Assembly: GCA_017937215.1 (NCBI GenBank)
Contig: JAGBDZ010000008.1
Location: forward strand, 1-53,863
DNA length: 53,863 bases
Source of the DNA: Akkermansia sp.
Lineage (GTDB): Bacteria > Verrucomicrobiota > Verrucomicrobiia > Verrucomicrobiales > Akkermansiaceae
Direction of reading: 5' to 3'
Below are positions 16,415 through 24,832 of this stretch, piece after piece. Below the pieces are notes generated by a model. The model saw only the letters and a program-made list of their open reading frames with translations, made no database searches and was not told where the DNA came from. Position 1 is the first letter of the stretch. Each line of letters starts with the position of its first letter. Made by a program: the position numbers and the translations under genes.

Positions 16415-16429
16415 ATTTTCCCTATTGAT

Positions 16430-17299
16430 ATGAAACTCCAATACTACGTAGACGAGGAAGGCGAGAGCACCATCGGCCTCTGGGTGCCCAAACGCCAATG
16501 TTTTATCGATGTCACCGCACAGGATGAGCAGCTGTGGGCAGCCATGCTGCCCGGCGGCAAAAAACTCCGCAAGGAGATTGAGACCTGGATTTCCAAAGGC
16601 GCCGCTGATGGTGTACCGGTGGACATGAAAGGGCTGGTCATCTCCAGTGCGCTGCATGTGCAGCCCTGCACCCTGGCCTGCCTGGGCAAGTGTTATGCCG
16701 ACCACGCAAGAGAGTTCAGCGGAGATACGCCCACAGAGCCATCCCTGTTCCTGAAAGCCACCTCTGCCATTTCCTCCGATTTATCCTACGTACTCAACCC
16801 GGAAGGCGCCACCAAACTCGATTACGAAGTGGAGCTTGCCGTCATCATCGGCGATACCCTGCACCGTGCCACTGAAGCCGAGGCACGCCGAGCCATTGTA
16901 GGCTACACCCTCATGTGCGACTATTCGGAGCGCAGCTACCAGCTGGAGCATGGCGGCCAGTGGACCAAGGGCAAGAGCTATGATACCTTTGCCCCCTTCG
17001 GCCCGGTATTTGTGACCAAGGATGAGATTCCCAACCCTGATAATCTGGAGCTGGAGCTGAAAGTAAATGGGGAAATACGCCAGAAAGCCAACACTTCCCA
17101 GCTCATCATGCCGGTGGCGCAGCTGGTGGCCTATGTTTCCCAATTCATGACCCTGAATCCGGGAGATGTAGTCTCCACCGGCACCCCCGGTGGTGTAGCC
17201 CTCGGCATGAATCCGCCGCAATACCTCAAGCCGGGCGATGTGGTAGAATTCTCATGTCCTGCAATTGGCACGGTAACTCAAGTTGTGGAAGAAGAGTAA
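16430..17299 (+). CDS. Fumarylacetoacetate hydrolase (FAH) family protein
   Basis: 289 residues. The FAH catalytic domain starts at about 75. Metal-binding acidic residues lie in LDYEVELAVIIG (about 125-136), DYSERSYQ and KGKSYDTFAPFGPVF, and the end has PGDVVSTGTPGGVALG and LKPGDVVEFSCPAIG. Relatives include acylpyruvases, oxaloacetate decarboxylases and isomerases of aromatic catabolism, so the reaction cannot be set from sequence. No aromatic-degradation genes are nearby. It lies 15 bp after the lipoprotein gene and is probably co-transcribed with it. Confidence 0.92.
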   Translation: MKLQYYVDEEGESTIGLWVPKRQCFIDVTAQDEQLWAAMLPGGKKLRKEIETWISKGAADGVPVDMKGLVISSALHVQPCTLACLGKCYADHAREFSGDTPTEPSLFLKATSAISSDLSYVLNPEGATKLDYEVELAVIIGDTLHRATEAEARRAIVGYTLMCDYSERSYQLEHGGQWTKGKSYDTFAPFGPVFVTKDEIPNPDNLELELKVNGEIRQKANTSQLIMPVAQLVAYVSQFMTLNPGDVVSTGTPGGVALGMNPPQYLKPGDVVEFSCPAIGTVTQVVEEE

Positions 17300-17306
17300 A
17301 AAAGGG

Positions 17307-17334
17307 TTGCTTTTACAGGTGTTTCGCGTACAAT
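17307..17334 (+). promoter_or_regulatory. Promoter of pyrD
   Basis: TTGCTT (17307-17312), a 16-bp spacer, TACAAT (17329-17334). The predicted +1 near 17341 gives a leader of about 59 nt and supports the downstream GTG start. Confidence 0.7.
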
Positions 17335-17399
17335 ACCTGCCACAAGAGCCTTTTTTTCTTCCCAAACCGGCTTCTGTTCAAAACCAAATCAAATCTTTC

Positions 17400-18443
17400 G
17401 TGTCCCCCTATCTCTACAATCTCGCCAAGAAGTTTCTGTTCTGTCTGGATCCTGAAACAGCCCATAAAGTAACGCTTGCAGGTCTGCGCACGGCAGAGCA
17501 CCTGCACCTGCTGCCCGCGCTGGTCGGCAGCTCTCCTGTAAATGACCCGGTCACCGTCATGGGACTCAAATTCCCGAACCGAGTCGGCCTCGCGGCCGGT
17601 ATGGATAAGGAAGCCAACACGGTGGCCGCATTCGGGCATCTCGGATTCGGCTTTGTGGAGGTAGGCACCCTCACGCCACGCCCGCAGCCGGGAAATCCGA
17701 AACCCCGCCTCTTCCGCTGCATTCCCCAGCAGGCTATCATCAACCACATGGGCATCAACAATCCCGGTGTGGACGAAGGCGTGGAAAACATCCGCCGCAC
17801 ACGCCGCTTCAACGGCGTGCTCGGGGTCAACATCAGCAAAAACAAGGTCACGCCGAATGCTGAGGCTCACCAGGACTATCTGGCCTGTCTGCGAGCCGTG
17901 TGGGATGTGGCTGATTACGTAGCCATCAACTTCTCCTGCCCGAATGTGCCGAATCTGCAGGACCTGGCCAAGGCCGACAGCGCTGCAGACCTGCTCTCTC
18001 TCATGAAGAGTGAACAGGCCAATCTTTCCAACGATACCGGGCGCTATGTGCCGCTGGTCATGAAGGTTTCGCCCGATATGAGCGAAACTCAGATTCGCGA
18101 CCTGGCCCACGTATTCCAGGATTGCCAGCTGGATGGGCTCATCTGCTCCAACACCACCACCACCCGCATCGGCGTAGAAGACTCACCGCATGCTTCGCAG
18201 AGTGGCGGCATGTCCGGCAAGCCTCTCTACAACCGCGCCAACGAGACGCTGGCTGCCTTTGCGCAGGAACTCAAGGGCAGCATTCCCATCATCGGCGTCG
18301 GCGGCATCACTACACCGGAAGACGCTGTGAACAAAATTAAAGCAGGCGCGTCTCTGGTGCAGCTGTACAGCGGATTTATCTACAACGGCCCGCCCCTGGT
18401 GCAGGCTGCTGCCCAGGCCATCCGCGAGCAGTGTCCGCTGTAA
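17400..18443 (+). CDS. pyrD: Dihydroorotate dehydrogenase, class 2 architecture with Cys at the catalytic base
   Basis: Oxidises dihydroorotate to orotate in pyrimidine synthesis; class 2 enzymes pass electrons to membrane quinone. The GTG at 17400 gives 347 residues and an N-terminus (SPYLYNLAKKFLFCLDPETAH) that matches the class 2 membrane-associated start. Upstream codons precede the promoter. FMN and substrate motifs: VGLAAGMDKEA, GFGFVEVGTLTPRPQPGNP, INHMGINNPG, VNISKNK, VGGITTPEDA. The catalytic base position, Ser in class 2 (NISSPN in E. coli), is Cys180 (NFSCPNVPNLQ), as in class 1 enzymes. No pyrK-like subunit is nearby. A terminator follows. Confidence 0.95.
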   Translation: MSPYLYNLAKKFLFCLDPETAHKVTLAGLRTAEHLHLLPALVGSSPVNDPVTVMGLKFPNRVGLAAGMDKEANTVAAFGHLGFGFVEVGTLTPRPQPGNPKPRLFRCIPQQAIINHMGINNPGVDEGVENIRRTRRFNGVLGVNISKNKVTPNAEAHQDYLACLRAVWDVADYVAINFSCPNVPNLQDLAKADSAADLLSLMKSEQANLSNDTGRYVPLVMKVSPDMSETQIRDLAHVFQDCQLDGLICSNTTTTRIGVEDSPHASQSGGMSGKPLYNRANETLAAFAQELKGSIPIIGVGGITTPEDAVNKIKAGASLVQLYSGFIYNGPPLVQAAAQAIREQCPL

Positions 18444-18466
18444 GCAGAATCCGAATAACGTCAATT

Positions 18467-18501
18467 CAGCGCTTCCTTCAGCCGGGAAGCGCTGCTTTTT
18501 T
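18467..18501 (+). terminator. Terminator after pyrD
   Basis: A 10-bp perfect stem (CAGCGCTTCC / GGAAGCGCTG) with an 8-nt loop is followed by C and six T. Confidence 0.85.
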
Positions 18502-18544
18502 ATGCAAAAAGCGCATCTTTTCCTGTCAATAAACGATTTGGTGT

Positions 18545-18573
18545 TTGCATGACGGCGCCGGATATGGTAGAGT
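18545..18573 (+). promoter_or_regulatory. Promoter of the coiled-coil protein gene
   Basis: TTGCAT (18545-18550), a 17-bp spacer, TAGAGT (18568-18573). The leader is about 26 nt to the ATG at 18606. Confidence 0.65.
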
Positions 18574-18605
18574 GTGGATTGAAATACCATTTCCCCATTT
18601 CCGAC

Positions 18606-20168
18606 ATGAAGAAATCGTCCCTCCTGCTTTCCCTTCTGGCACTGGGCTTCTCGTATGCTCAGGCGGCTCAGGTGTATACCATCACCCTCACTTCTGCAGA
18701 GCGTTTCACGGACTGCACCGTTATCTACAAGAGCAGCAGCTCCACCAAATTCCAAGGCAAAGACAAGTCCGGCAAAACTGTTACCAAGGTAATTCCGACT
18801 CAGAACATCATTATGATGCGCGAGGTGGTCAAGGAAGAGCCTGAAGCTCCGGAGAAGACTGAACCGGCACAGAACACCCCCGCACCTGCCACCCCCACGG
18901 CAGAAGCAACCCCGGCAGCTGAGCCCACCGCTGAGGGTGCAACTGAGCAGAAACCCGCAGATGCAGCTGCCCCCGCAGCAGAGGGAGAACAACAGCCCGA
19001 GCCCATTGCCGACGGCAACATTTCCCAGCGTGAAGGTGAAGATAAAGCCAAGGACGTCACGTTGCGTCTGCGCGAAAAGCTCACCAACATGGAAACCCAG
19101 ATGGCTAAGATTTCCAAACCCAGCCGTGCTCTCCAGAGCCAGGTATCCCAGGTTAAGCGACGCGTGACCAGCCAGCTGGAAGACATGGACAAGCGCGCTC
19201 TGGAAATAGCTAAGCTCCAGGACGAATTCAACAAGGCAGGCGCAGCCGATTTCACTTTCGACAAGGTAGGTGTTGACCAGCGTGACCAGTACGCCCGCGA
19301 TGGCGAAGCCGCCTACAAGGCCATGCGAATTGACATGAAGGAGAAGAAAGGCCGCCGCAAAGTCGCAGGTCTGGATAAATTTGAAATCATGCGCGAGCGC
19401 TACCAGGGCATTCCGGAATACAAGGAAGCATATCAGTGGTATGTGAAGACTTTGTACTCCCTTCAGAAGAAATGGACTGCCATGTACAACAAGGAGGAAG
19501 CCGCACGCAAGCGTCTCAATGGAGACAAGCGCGCTCTGCGCCAGCGCCAGGACTCTGAAGAATACGAATCCATTGCCGCCAAGCTCAAGGAAGATGGTGA
19601 TGATATCGCCAGCGTATGGTTTACCCCGCCCTCCCGCAACCTCAAGATGCTTTCCATCAGCGTCAATAAGGTGAAGGATGCCATTCGCCGCAACGAAGAC
19701 CGTCCGCTCGACGATGAAGTCGGCACCGTGCCCTCTCTCATTGCCCAGTACTGGGATAACATGGACAAAGTGCGCATGGCCATGGTCACAGGTGACCTGG
19801 AGGGCGCAGAGAAACTGCTGCGCGAAAATGCAGCCTACACGATTATCATGCGTCTCAAGAATTACCTGCTGCCCAACGAGTATCGCACCCCGATTATGGA
19901 GCAGTACAAGGCCACGCAAAAGGAAATTCAGGCCCGCATGCGCAGCTACAACAATCTGAAGCGCTCGCTGGAGAGAGCCACAGCCTCCCTTGACCGCGTT
20001 ACCGCCGGTGCAGAAGCCCAGATTGACAGCGCAACCGTAGCAGTGCAGAAAGAACTGGATGCCGACGTGGGCGATAACACCATGGAAGTGGAACAGCCCA
20101 AGCCGGAAAAGGCCAAGCCGGAAAAGGCCCCGGTCCCGGCGGCGCAACCCGCACCTGCGCAGAAGTAA
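18606..20168 (+). CDS. Exported coiled-coil protein of unknown function
   Basis: 520 residues with a signal peptide (MKKSSLLLSLLALGFSYAQA). A small beta-strand segment (about 20-75) ends in a QNIIMMREV strand. It is followed by a Pro/Ala/Glu/Thr-rich linker (about 80-140), a long charged coiled coil (about 145-500), and a Lys/Pro-rich tail. No enzyme motif is seen. The likely place is the periplasm, perhaps spanning to peptidoglycan. The ATG at 18606 is chosen because it starts a clean signal peptide; 19 upstream codons read through non-signal sequence. It is first in a row of three exported proteins. Confidence 0.85.
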   Translation: MKKSSLLLSLLALGFSYAQAAQVYTITLTSAERFTDCTVIYKSSSSTKFQGKDKSGKTVTKVIPTQNIIMMREVVKEEPEAPEKTEPAQNTPAPATPTAEATPAAEPTAEGATEQKPADAAAPAAEGEQQPEPIADGNISQREGEDKAKDVTLRLREKLTNMETQMAKISKPSRALQSQVSQVKRRVTSQLEDMDKRALEIAKLQDEFNKAGAADFTFDKVGVDQRDQYARDGEAAYKAMRIDMKEKKGRRKVAGLDKFEIMRERYQGIPEYKEAYQWYVKTLYSLQKKWTAMYNKEEAARKRLNGDKRALRQRQDSEEYESIAAKLKEDGDDIASVWFTPPSRNLKMLSISVNKVKDAIRRNEDRPLDDEVGTVPSLIAQYWDNMDKVRMAMVTGDLEGAEKLLRENAAYTIIMRLKNYLLPNEYRTPIMEQYKATQKEIQARMRSYNNLKRSLERATASLDRVTAGAEAQIDSATVAVQKELDADVGDNTMEVEQPKPEKAKPEKAPVPAAQPAPAQK

Positions 20169-20186
20169 CCCGACTACTTCCCAGGC

Positions 20187-20597
20187 ATGAAGCCGCTTTG
20201 CTTTTCTGTCATAAGTCTGCTGGCGCCCGTAGTGTGCGCAGCTCCGCAAGCGGAGCTGCCCGCTGCGGTGCAGCAGGCCTTTGATACATATACTTCACTT
20301 CCGGGCAGGCTTAGTCCCCTGCTGCGGAAAGCACAGGATACAGCCAGCGCCACAGCCGTGGCACCTGAGTTGAAGAAAAATCTGAGCCATATATACCAGG
20401 CTCGGGAACAACTCCACAACATGCCGGACCTTACACCGGCCCAGAACCAATTGGTACGCACACAATACGGCCGGAAGATGCGCGAGGGATGGGCTGGTCT
20501 CTACACCCAGATCAGCCGATTGAAAGAAGCACGCTGCTACCAGTCTGCTGAGTTTGCCGAGGTATTCCACCTCATGTGCATGATGATTGAACGATGA
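20187..20597 (+). CDS. Small exported helical protein (136 aa)
   Basis: Signal peptide (MKPLCFSVISLLAPVVCAAP), then an all-helical mature part without recognisable domain. It starts 18 bp after the coiled-coil gene and overlaps the next gene by 4 bp. The next gene encodes another small exported helical protein, so the two probably function together. The family is not recognised. Confidence 0.8.
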   Translation: MKPLCFSVISLLAPVVCAAPQAELPAAVQQAFDTYTSLPGRLSPLLRKAQDTASATAVAPELKKNLSHIYQAREQLHNMPDLTPAQNQLVRTQYGRKMREGWAGLYTQISRLKEARCYQSAEFAEVFHLMCMMIER

Positions 20598-21043
20598 AAA
20601 TTTCGCCTATCATACTTGCTGCTGCTCTGGCATCGGTCTGCGCTGCCCAGACTCCTGTAGTCAGTGAGGACAGCAAAGCAGCTACCGGAGCAGATTTATC
20701 CCAGTTACCGGAAGGCCAGCAACGCCTCATCGGGGGACTCATTCTCCTGCAGAAACTATACATATGCCTCTCCGGCATCACAAATAACGATACAGCCGAA
20801 GCAGCTGTTCCGACACTGATGCAACTCAACGATCAGCTGCGCCAGTGGTCCGGCTCATTCTCCAACCTGCCGCCGCTCAGTGAACCCGAAGTCCTGGCAT
20901 ACGAGGACCGTTTCCTCCCCGCCATCAGAAAAATGAATCAGGGCATCGAAGCTCAAGCTGCCCGCATCGCCGCGGCAGAATACTATGGCTCGCGCAACCT
21001 GCCGGCGGCGCTTGTCCGACTCGCCCAGATCGGGCATCAATAA
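20594..21043 (+). CDS. Small exported helical protein (149 aa)
   Basis: Signal peptide (MKISPIILAAALASVCAAQ) and a helical mature domain of about 130 residues with a short amphipathic C-terminus (ALVRLAQIGHQ). Its ATG overlaps the stop of the preceding gene (ATGA). In size and helical pattern it resembles the upstream partner, but no clear sequence identity is visible by eye, so common descent is only a possibility. It is followed 26 bp later by the DUF1015 gene. Confidence 0.8.
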   Translation: MKISPIILAAALASVCAAQTPVVSEDSKAATGADLSQLPEGQQRLIGGLILLQKLYICLSGITNNDTAEAAVPTLMQLNDQLRQWSGSFSNLPPLSEPEVLAYEDRFLPAIRKMNQGIEAQAARIAAAEYYGSRNLPAALVRLAQIGHQ

Positions 21044-21069
21044 TTCCCTTTCACACCTACACAACAATT

Positions 21070-22314
21070 ATGGCTACCATTCGTCCCTTTGCCGCAATAC
21101 GCCCCCCGAAGCAATATGCCGAGCAGGTTTCCTGCCTGCCGTATGATGTGATGAACCACCAGGAGGCCTACGCCATGGCCGCCGGAAATGCGTCCTCCTA
21201 CCTGCATATCTGCCGCGCTGATATCGATACCAGCGAGGAAGAAATACACGACACTGTCACCTACGAGAAAAGCTCCGCGAACCTGCAGGATTTTCTGCGC
21301 AAGGGATTCCTCATGCGCGAGGAAAAGCCCTGCTACTACATCTACCGCCAGATGATGTGGGGGCGCGTGCAGACCGGCATCGTGGGCTGCGCCAGCGTGG
21401 ACGAATACATGGACGGCACCATCAAGAAGCACGAGCTCACCCGCAAGGAAAAAGAGCTCGACCGCATCAACCACTTCGACACCTGCTCCACCCAGACGGA
21501 ACCGGTATTCCTGGCCTACCGCAAGCACGAAGGTATTTCCGCCACCATACGTGAGTGGATTAAGTTCCACAAGCCCGAGTACGAGTTCACCAGCGATGAT
21601 GGGGTAACCCACCTGCTCTGGCCGGTGACGGATGATGCAGCCATTGCCGCCATCCGGCAGGGATTTGAGGAAGTGCCCGTTCTTTACATTGCAGACGGCC
21701 ACCACCGCACCGCCTCCAGCGCCGCAGTCTCCGCCAAGCGCCGCGCCGAGCACCCGGACTACACCGGCGACGAGGAGTTCAACTACCTCATGGCTGTGAC
21801 CTTCTGCGATGAGGACCTCTTCATCATGGACTACAACCGCGTAGTGCTCGACCTCAACGGCATGACCGAGGAGGAATATCTGGCCGCCATTGCGCCCTGC
21901 TTCACCGTGGTTCCTGCCGACCCCGGCAAACCGCACGCGCCGCGCGCCAAGCACGAGTTCGGCATGTTCCTGGGCGGCAAGTGGTACAGCATCACCGCCA
22001 AGGAAGGCACGTTCAACGCCACTCATCCCATTGAAAGTCTCGACTGCGCCATTCTGCAGAGCAACCTGCTGGCCCCAGTGCTGGGCATAACCGACCCCCG
22101 CACCAGCGAGCGCATCGACTTTGTGGGCGGCATTCGTGGGCTGGAGGAGCTCGAGACTCGAGCCGGCAGCAACGGTGTGGCTTTCTCGCTCTACCCGGTG
22201 ACAATGGACGACCTCTTCAATGTGGCCGACAGCGGCGAAATCATGCCGCCCAAGTCCACCTGGTTTGAACCGAAGCTGCGCAGCGGCCTGTTTGCGCATG
22301 AAATTGAACGCTAA
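21070..22314 (+). CDS. DUF1015 family protein
   Basis: 414-residue cytoplasmic protein. The start (MATIRPFAAIRP) and the blocks VSCLPYDVMNHQEA, YYIYRQ, VYADGHHR-like LYIADGHHRTASS, and the ending IMPPKSTWFEPKLRSGLF are diagnostic of DUF1015. The His-rich ADGHH motif suggests a catalytic or metal site, but the function is unknown. Genes of this family often lie beside serine biosynthesis genes, as here (serA 18 bp downstream), which suggests a role near phosphoserine or serine metabolism. Confidence 0.9.
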   Translation: MATIRPFAAIRPPKQYAEQVSCLPYDVMNHQEAYAMAAGNASSYLHICRADIDTSEEEIHDTVTYEKSSANLQDFLRKGFLMREEKPCYYIYRQMMWGRVQTGIVGCASVDEYMDGTIKKHELTRKEKELDRINHFDTCSTQTEPVFLAYRKHEGISATIREWIKFHKPEYEFTSDDGVTHLLWPVTDDAAIAAIRQGFEEVPVLYIADGHHRTASSAAVSAKRRAEHPDYTGDEEFNYLMAVTFCDEDLFIMDYNRVVLDLNGMTEEEYLAAIAPCFTVVPADPGKPHAPRAKHEFGMFLGGKWYSITAKEGTFNATHPIESLDCAILQSNLLAPVLGITDPRTSERIDFVGGIRGLEELETRAGSNGVAFSLYPVTMDDLFNVADSGEIMPPKSTWFEPKLRSGLFAHEIER

Positions 22315-22332
22315 TTTTTTCTTATCATCAGT

Positions 22333-23901
22333 ATGAAGATTCTGATTCCCACCAAGCTGGATAAAGCCGCAGCCGCCAACCTGAGCGCCGCCGGCTACGA
22401 CGTAGTGCAGGATGATTCCGCCCCGATCGAAGAACTCGTGGCAGCCAACCCGGATGCCGCCGGTATCATTGTGCGCTCCGAAAAAGTCACCCCCGCCATC
22501 ATTGATTCCCTGCCCGCCCTCAAGTGCGTGATTCGCGCCGGCGCCGGTTATGATAACATCGATTACGTATACGCCCGCAGCAAGGGTGTGGACGTGATGA
22601 ACACCCCCGGGGCTAACTCCAACGCCGTGGCCGAGGAAGTGATTGCCATGATTCTGGCAGCCTACCGCTATGTGGTACCGGCTGATACCACCACCCGCGC
22701 CGGCGAGTGGAACAAGAAGAAGTACATGGGCCGCGAACTCACCGGTAAAACTGTGGGCATTCTGGGTCTGGGCAACATCGGCCGCCTGCTCGTCAAGCGC
22801 CTTCAAGGCTTCGAATGCAAGATTCTGGGCTATGACCACTTCCTTTCCAAGCAGCGTGCTCTCAACATCGGCGCCACACCCACGGAAATTGAAGAAATAT
22901 TCACCGAGGCAGACATCATCTCACTGCATGTGCCCGGAGGCCCCGCCACACGTAATCTTATCAATGCCGAACTCATCGGCAAAATGAAGGACGGCGCCAT
23001 GCTCATCAACTGCTCGCGCTACGGAGTAGTGGATGAAGATGCCATCCGCGCCGCCAAGGCAGCCGGCAAGAACATCATTTACTGCACCGACGTGCACCCG
23101 AAGGATACTGCCGCCATGCAGCCCAGCGCCGACGTTGCGGACCTGCTGCTGCCGCACCTGGGAGCCAACACCAAGGAGGCCAACAAGAATGCTGCCATGC
23201 GCGCGGCCAAGCAGATGATTGACTACTTCACCAGCGGAGACACTGCCTGCGTCATCAACGCCGAGCGCCCGGCCAATCTGGCCCCTGCCCACCTGCAGCT
23301 CGCAGCCATGCTTGGCAAGCTCTGCTACCAGGCCGGTGGCTGCAAACCTATCCGCAAGGTCGAATGCACCTTCTACAACAACCTTCGTTCTTTCCGTAAG
23401 TGGTTCACCCCGTGGATTCTCCAAGGCACTGTGCCCGGCGCAGAACAGGGGCTTATGCCCGCCGCCGCGGAAACATCATTCCGCGAACACGGCATCGTGT
23501 ACAAAGCACGCGAGCCCAAGGATGACCGCCAGTACGATGACGCCCTCACCATCGACATCTACATGGAAGTGGATGGCCAGCAGATTAAGAGCAGTGTGCG
23601 CGGTATGGTGGTGGACGGCACCCCGGTGGTCTCCCGCATCGCGGAGTTTGACCATCTGTATGCCGCCCTGGCCGGCAACACTATCGTGCTGCGCTATGCG
23701 GACCGCCCCGGTGTGGTGGCGGCCATTGGTCAGGCCCTTTCCCTGGCCGGCATCAACATTGAGAATATCGTGGCTCCCAACGACTACAAGAGCGGCGATT
23801 CTCTCGCTGTCATCAAGACCAACATGCCCATCTCTGATGACCAGCTGCAAGCCATTGCCAAGACCATCTCGGCCAAGCTTGCCTTCGCTATCTCGATGTA
23901 A
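22333..23901 (+). CDS. serA: D-3-phosphoglycerate dehydrogenase
   Basis: First step of serine synthesis: 3-phosphoglycerate to 3-phosphohydroxypyruvate with NAD. The 522-residue length matches the long type with an extra ASB-like domain and a C-terminal ACT domain. Rossmann motif GILGLGNIGR (about 143-152). Catalytic Arg in INCSRYGVVDEDA (normally NCARGG[IV]VDE), Glu in the CTDVHPKD region, His in LPHLGANTKEA. The ACT domain (NTIVLRYADRPGVVAAIGQ to the C-terminus) predicts feedback regulation by serine. A terminator follows, and DUF1015 is directly upstream. Confidence 0.96.
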   Translation: MKILIPTKLDKAAAANLSAAGYDVVQDDSAPIEELVAANPDAAGIIVRSEKVTPAIIDSLPALKCVIRAGAGYDNIDYVYARSKGVDVMNTPGANSNAVAEEVIAMILAAYRYVVPADTTTRAGEWNKKKYMGRELTGKTVGILGLGNIGRLLVKRLQGFECKILGYDHFLSKQRALNIGATPTEIEEIFTEADIISLHVPGGPATRNLINAELIGKMKDGAMLINCSRYGVVDEDAIRAAKAAGKNIIYCTDVHPKDTAAMQPSADVADLLLPHLGANTKEANKNAAMRAAKQMIDYFTSGDTACVINAERPANLAPAHLQLAAMLGKLCYQAGGCKPIRKVECTFYNNLRSFRKWFTPWILQGTVPGAEQGLMPAAAETSFREHGIVYKAREPKDDRQYDDALTIDIYMEVDGQQIKSSVRGMVVDGTPVVSRIAEFDHLYAALAGNTIVLRYADRPGVVAAIGQALSLAGINIENIVAPNDYKSGDSLAVIKTNMPISDDQLQAIAKTISAKLAFAISM

Positions 23902-23920
23902 AAACGCTCAATATTTACAC

Positions 23921-23960
23921 TCCCCCCCCGGCTGCTCACGCGGCCGTGGGGGATTTTCTT
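23921..23960 (+). terminator. Terminator after serA
   Basis: A GC-rich hairpin (TCCCCCCCCGGC pairing with GGCCGTGGGGGA, with mismatches) is followed by TTTTCTTTT. The convergent thioesterase gene ends just beyond. Confidence 0.7.
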
Positions 23961-23967
23961 TTACCAT

Positions 23968-24708
23968 TCACCAGGCGAACCAGCCGGCATTATTCTCCTG
24001 CAAGGCTCGGGTAAACTCAATAACACAGCAAGTTTCACCATTTTCCCGAAGAATCACCCACAGGCGCTCTCCGTCCTCCTGCATAGCAGCCTGCAGACGC
24101 GCCCCAAGGCGCACAGCGCGCCTGTATTCCACTCTCATGCCGGCAATCTCAAAACCACCCGGCAGAAACTCAAGCGCCATGCGGATGTACTGAGCATTAT
24201 TCACATGCTGGTTATAATCAATATCATTTCGCTGCACACTTATGCCCGGCAGGGTGACTTCCGGCACACAAGGCAATGCAATCTTGCGAGGTTGGTAATC
24301 CATCTCGTATCTGGGGGCGAAACGCAGCTGCTCCATTACATCCAGAGGGATTCGGAACAATCGGCCGCTGGTCATATTCACAAAAGCCCCCTGACTCCAG
24401 CTCACATAGCAGGGTCTTCCCGCAGCATCGCAGATGATAGTATTGCGGAAGCCGTTTGAGCCTTTGCAGTCAAACACCCACGTAGTACACGTCAATTCCT
24501 CATACAGAGACGGCACCCTGAGAATCTCCAGTTGCCGATACACCAGCAGCTGTGCGGCTCCGTTTTCCTCCAGACATTTCTTGAACCCGGGCTGGCTGGT
24601 CTTCCAGAACTCAGAACAATCCTGCATCAACTGCACTGCCGAAAACAATTTCAGGCGACCATGCCTGTCCGTCATGCTGGAACATACTGTGCGCTTCAAC
24701 TGAAACAT
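23968..24708 (-). CDS. Acyl-ACP thioesterase (FatA/FatB-like)
   Basis: Releases fatty acids from acyl carrier protein. It has two hot-dog domains in tandem, about 246 residues. The catalytic block NDIDYNQHVNNAQYI (Asp/Asn/His triad region, as in plant Fat enzymes) begins the second domain; the first has RVPSLYEELTCTTWV. An in-frame ATG at 24720 lies within the -10 box, so the ATG at 24706-24708 is chosen; the transcript would be nearly leaderless. It is divergent from the PrsW-type gene, with 124 bp between their start codons. In bacteria such enzymes may supply free fatty acids or adjust lipid chains; the role here is unknown. Confidence 0.9.
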   Translation of the reverse strand: MFQLKRTVCSSMTDRHGRLKLFSAVQLMQDCSEFWKTSQPGFKKCLEENGAAQLLVYRQLEILRVPSLYEELTCTTWVFDCKGSNGFRNTIICDAAGRPCYVSWSQGAFVNMTSGRLFRIPLDVMEQLRFAPRYEMDYQPRKIALPCVPEVTLPGISVQRNDIDYNQHVNNAQYIRMALEFLPGGFEIAGMRVEYRRAVRLGARLQAAMQEDGERLWVILRENGETCCVIEFTRALQENNAGWFAW

Positions 24709-24715
24709 GCGTATA

Positions 24716-24744
24716 CCCATACCGTGTTTTTGCTAACATTACAA
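24716..24744 (-). promoter_or_regulatory. Promoter of the thioesterase gene (near-leaderless)
   Basis: On the minus strand: TTGTAA (24739-24744), a 17-bp spacer, TATGGG (24716-24721), then 7 nt to the chosen ATG. The -10 is weak. Confidence 0.5.
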
Positions 24745-24797
24745 TCCTTTTCTCCTGTTATTATTGTAGGACAACTAACAATAACGAGCATTAAAAC

Positions 24798-24826
24798 TTG
24801 ACAGTGCTCCACCCTGGGAGTACCAT
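24798..24826 (+). promoter_or_regulatory. Promoter of the PrsW-type gene (leaderless type)
   Basis: Perfect TTGACA (24798-24803), a 17-bp spacer, TACCAT (24821-24826), then GCCCGC and the ATG at 24833. Confidence 0.75.
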
Positions 24827-24832
24827 GCCCGC

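Noticed and set aside
17283..17399. TTG start of pyrD overlapping the FAH gene
   Set aside because: It precedes a good promoter (17307-17334), and the class 2 N-terminus begins at the GTG at 17400.
18183..20249. 688-codon antisense frame over the coiled-coil protein gene
   Set aside because: Composition is rich in Leu, Gly, Cys and His, as expected for the complement of a Glu/Lys/Ala-rich coiled coil. The sense strand has promoter, signal peptide and good protein features.
21037..22839. 600-codon antisense frame across the DUF1015 gene and start of serA
   Set aside because: It crosses two clear genes on the other strand, and its translation is Gly/Val/His-rich without any motif.
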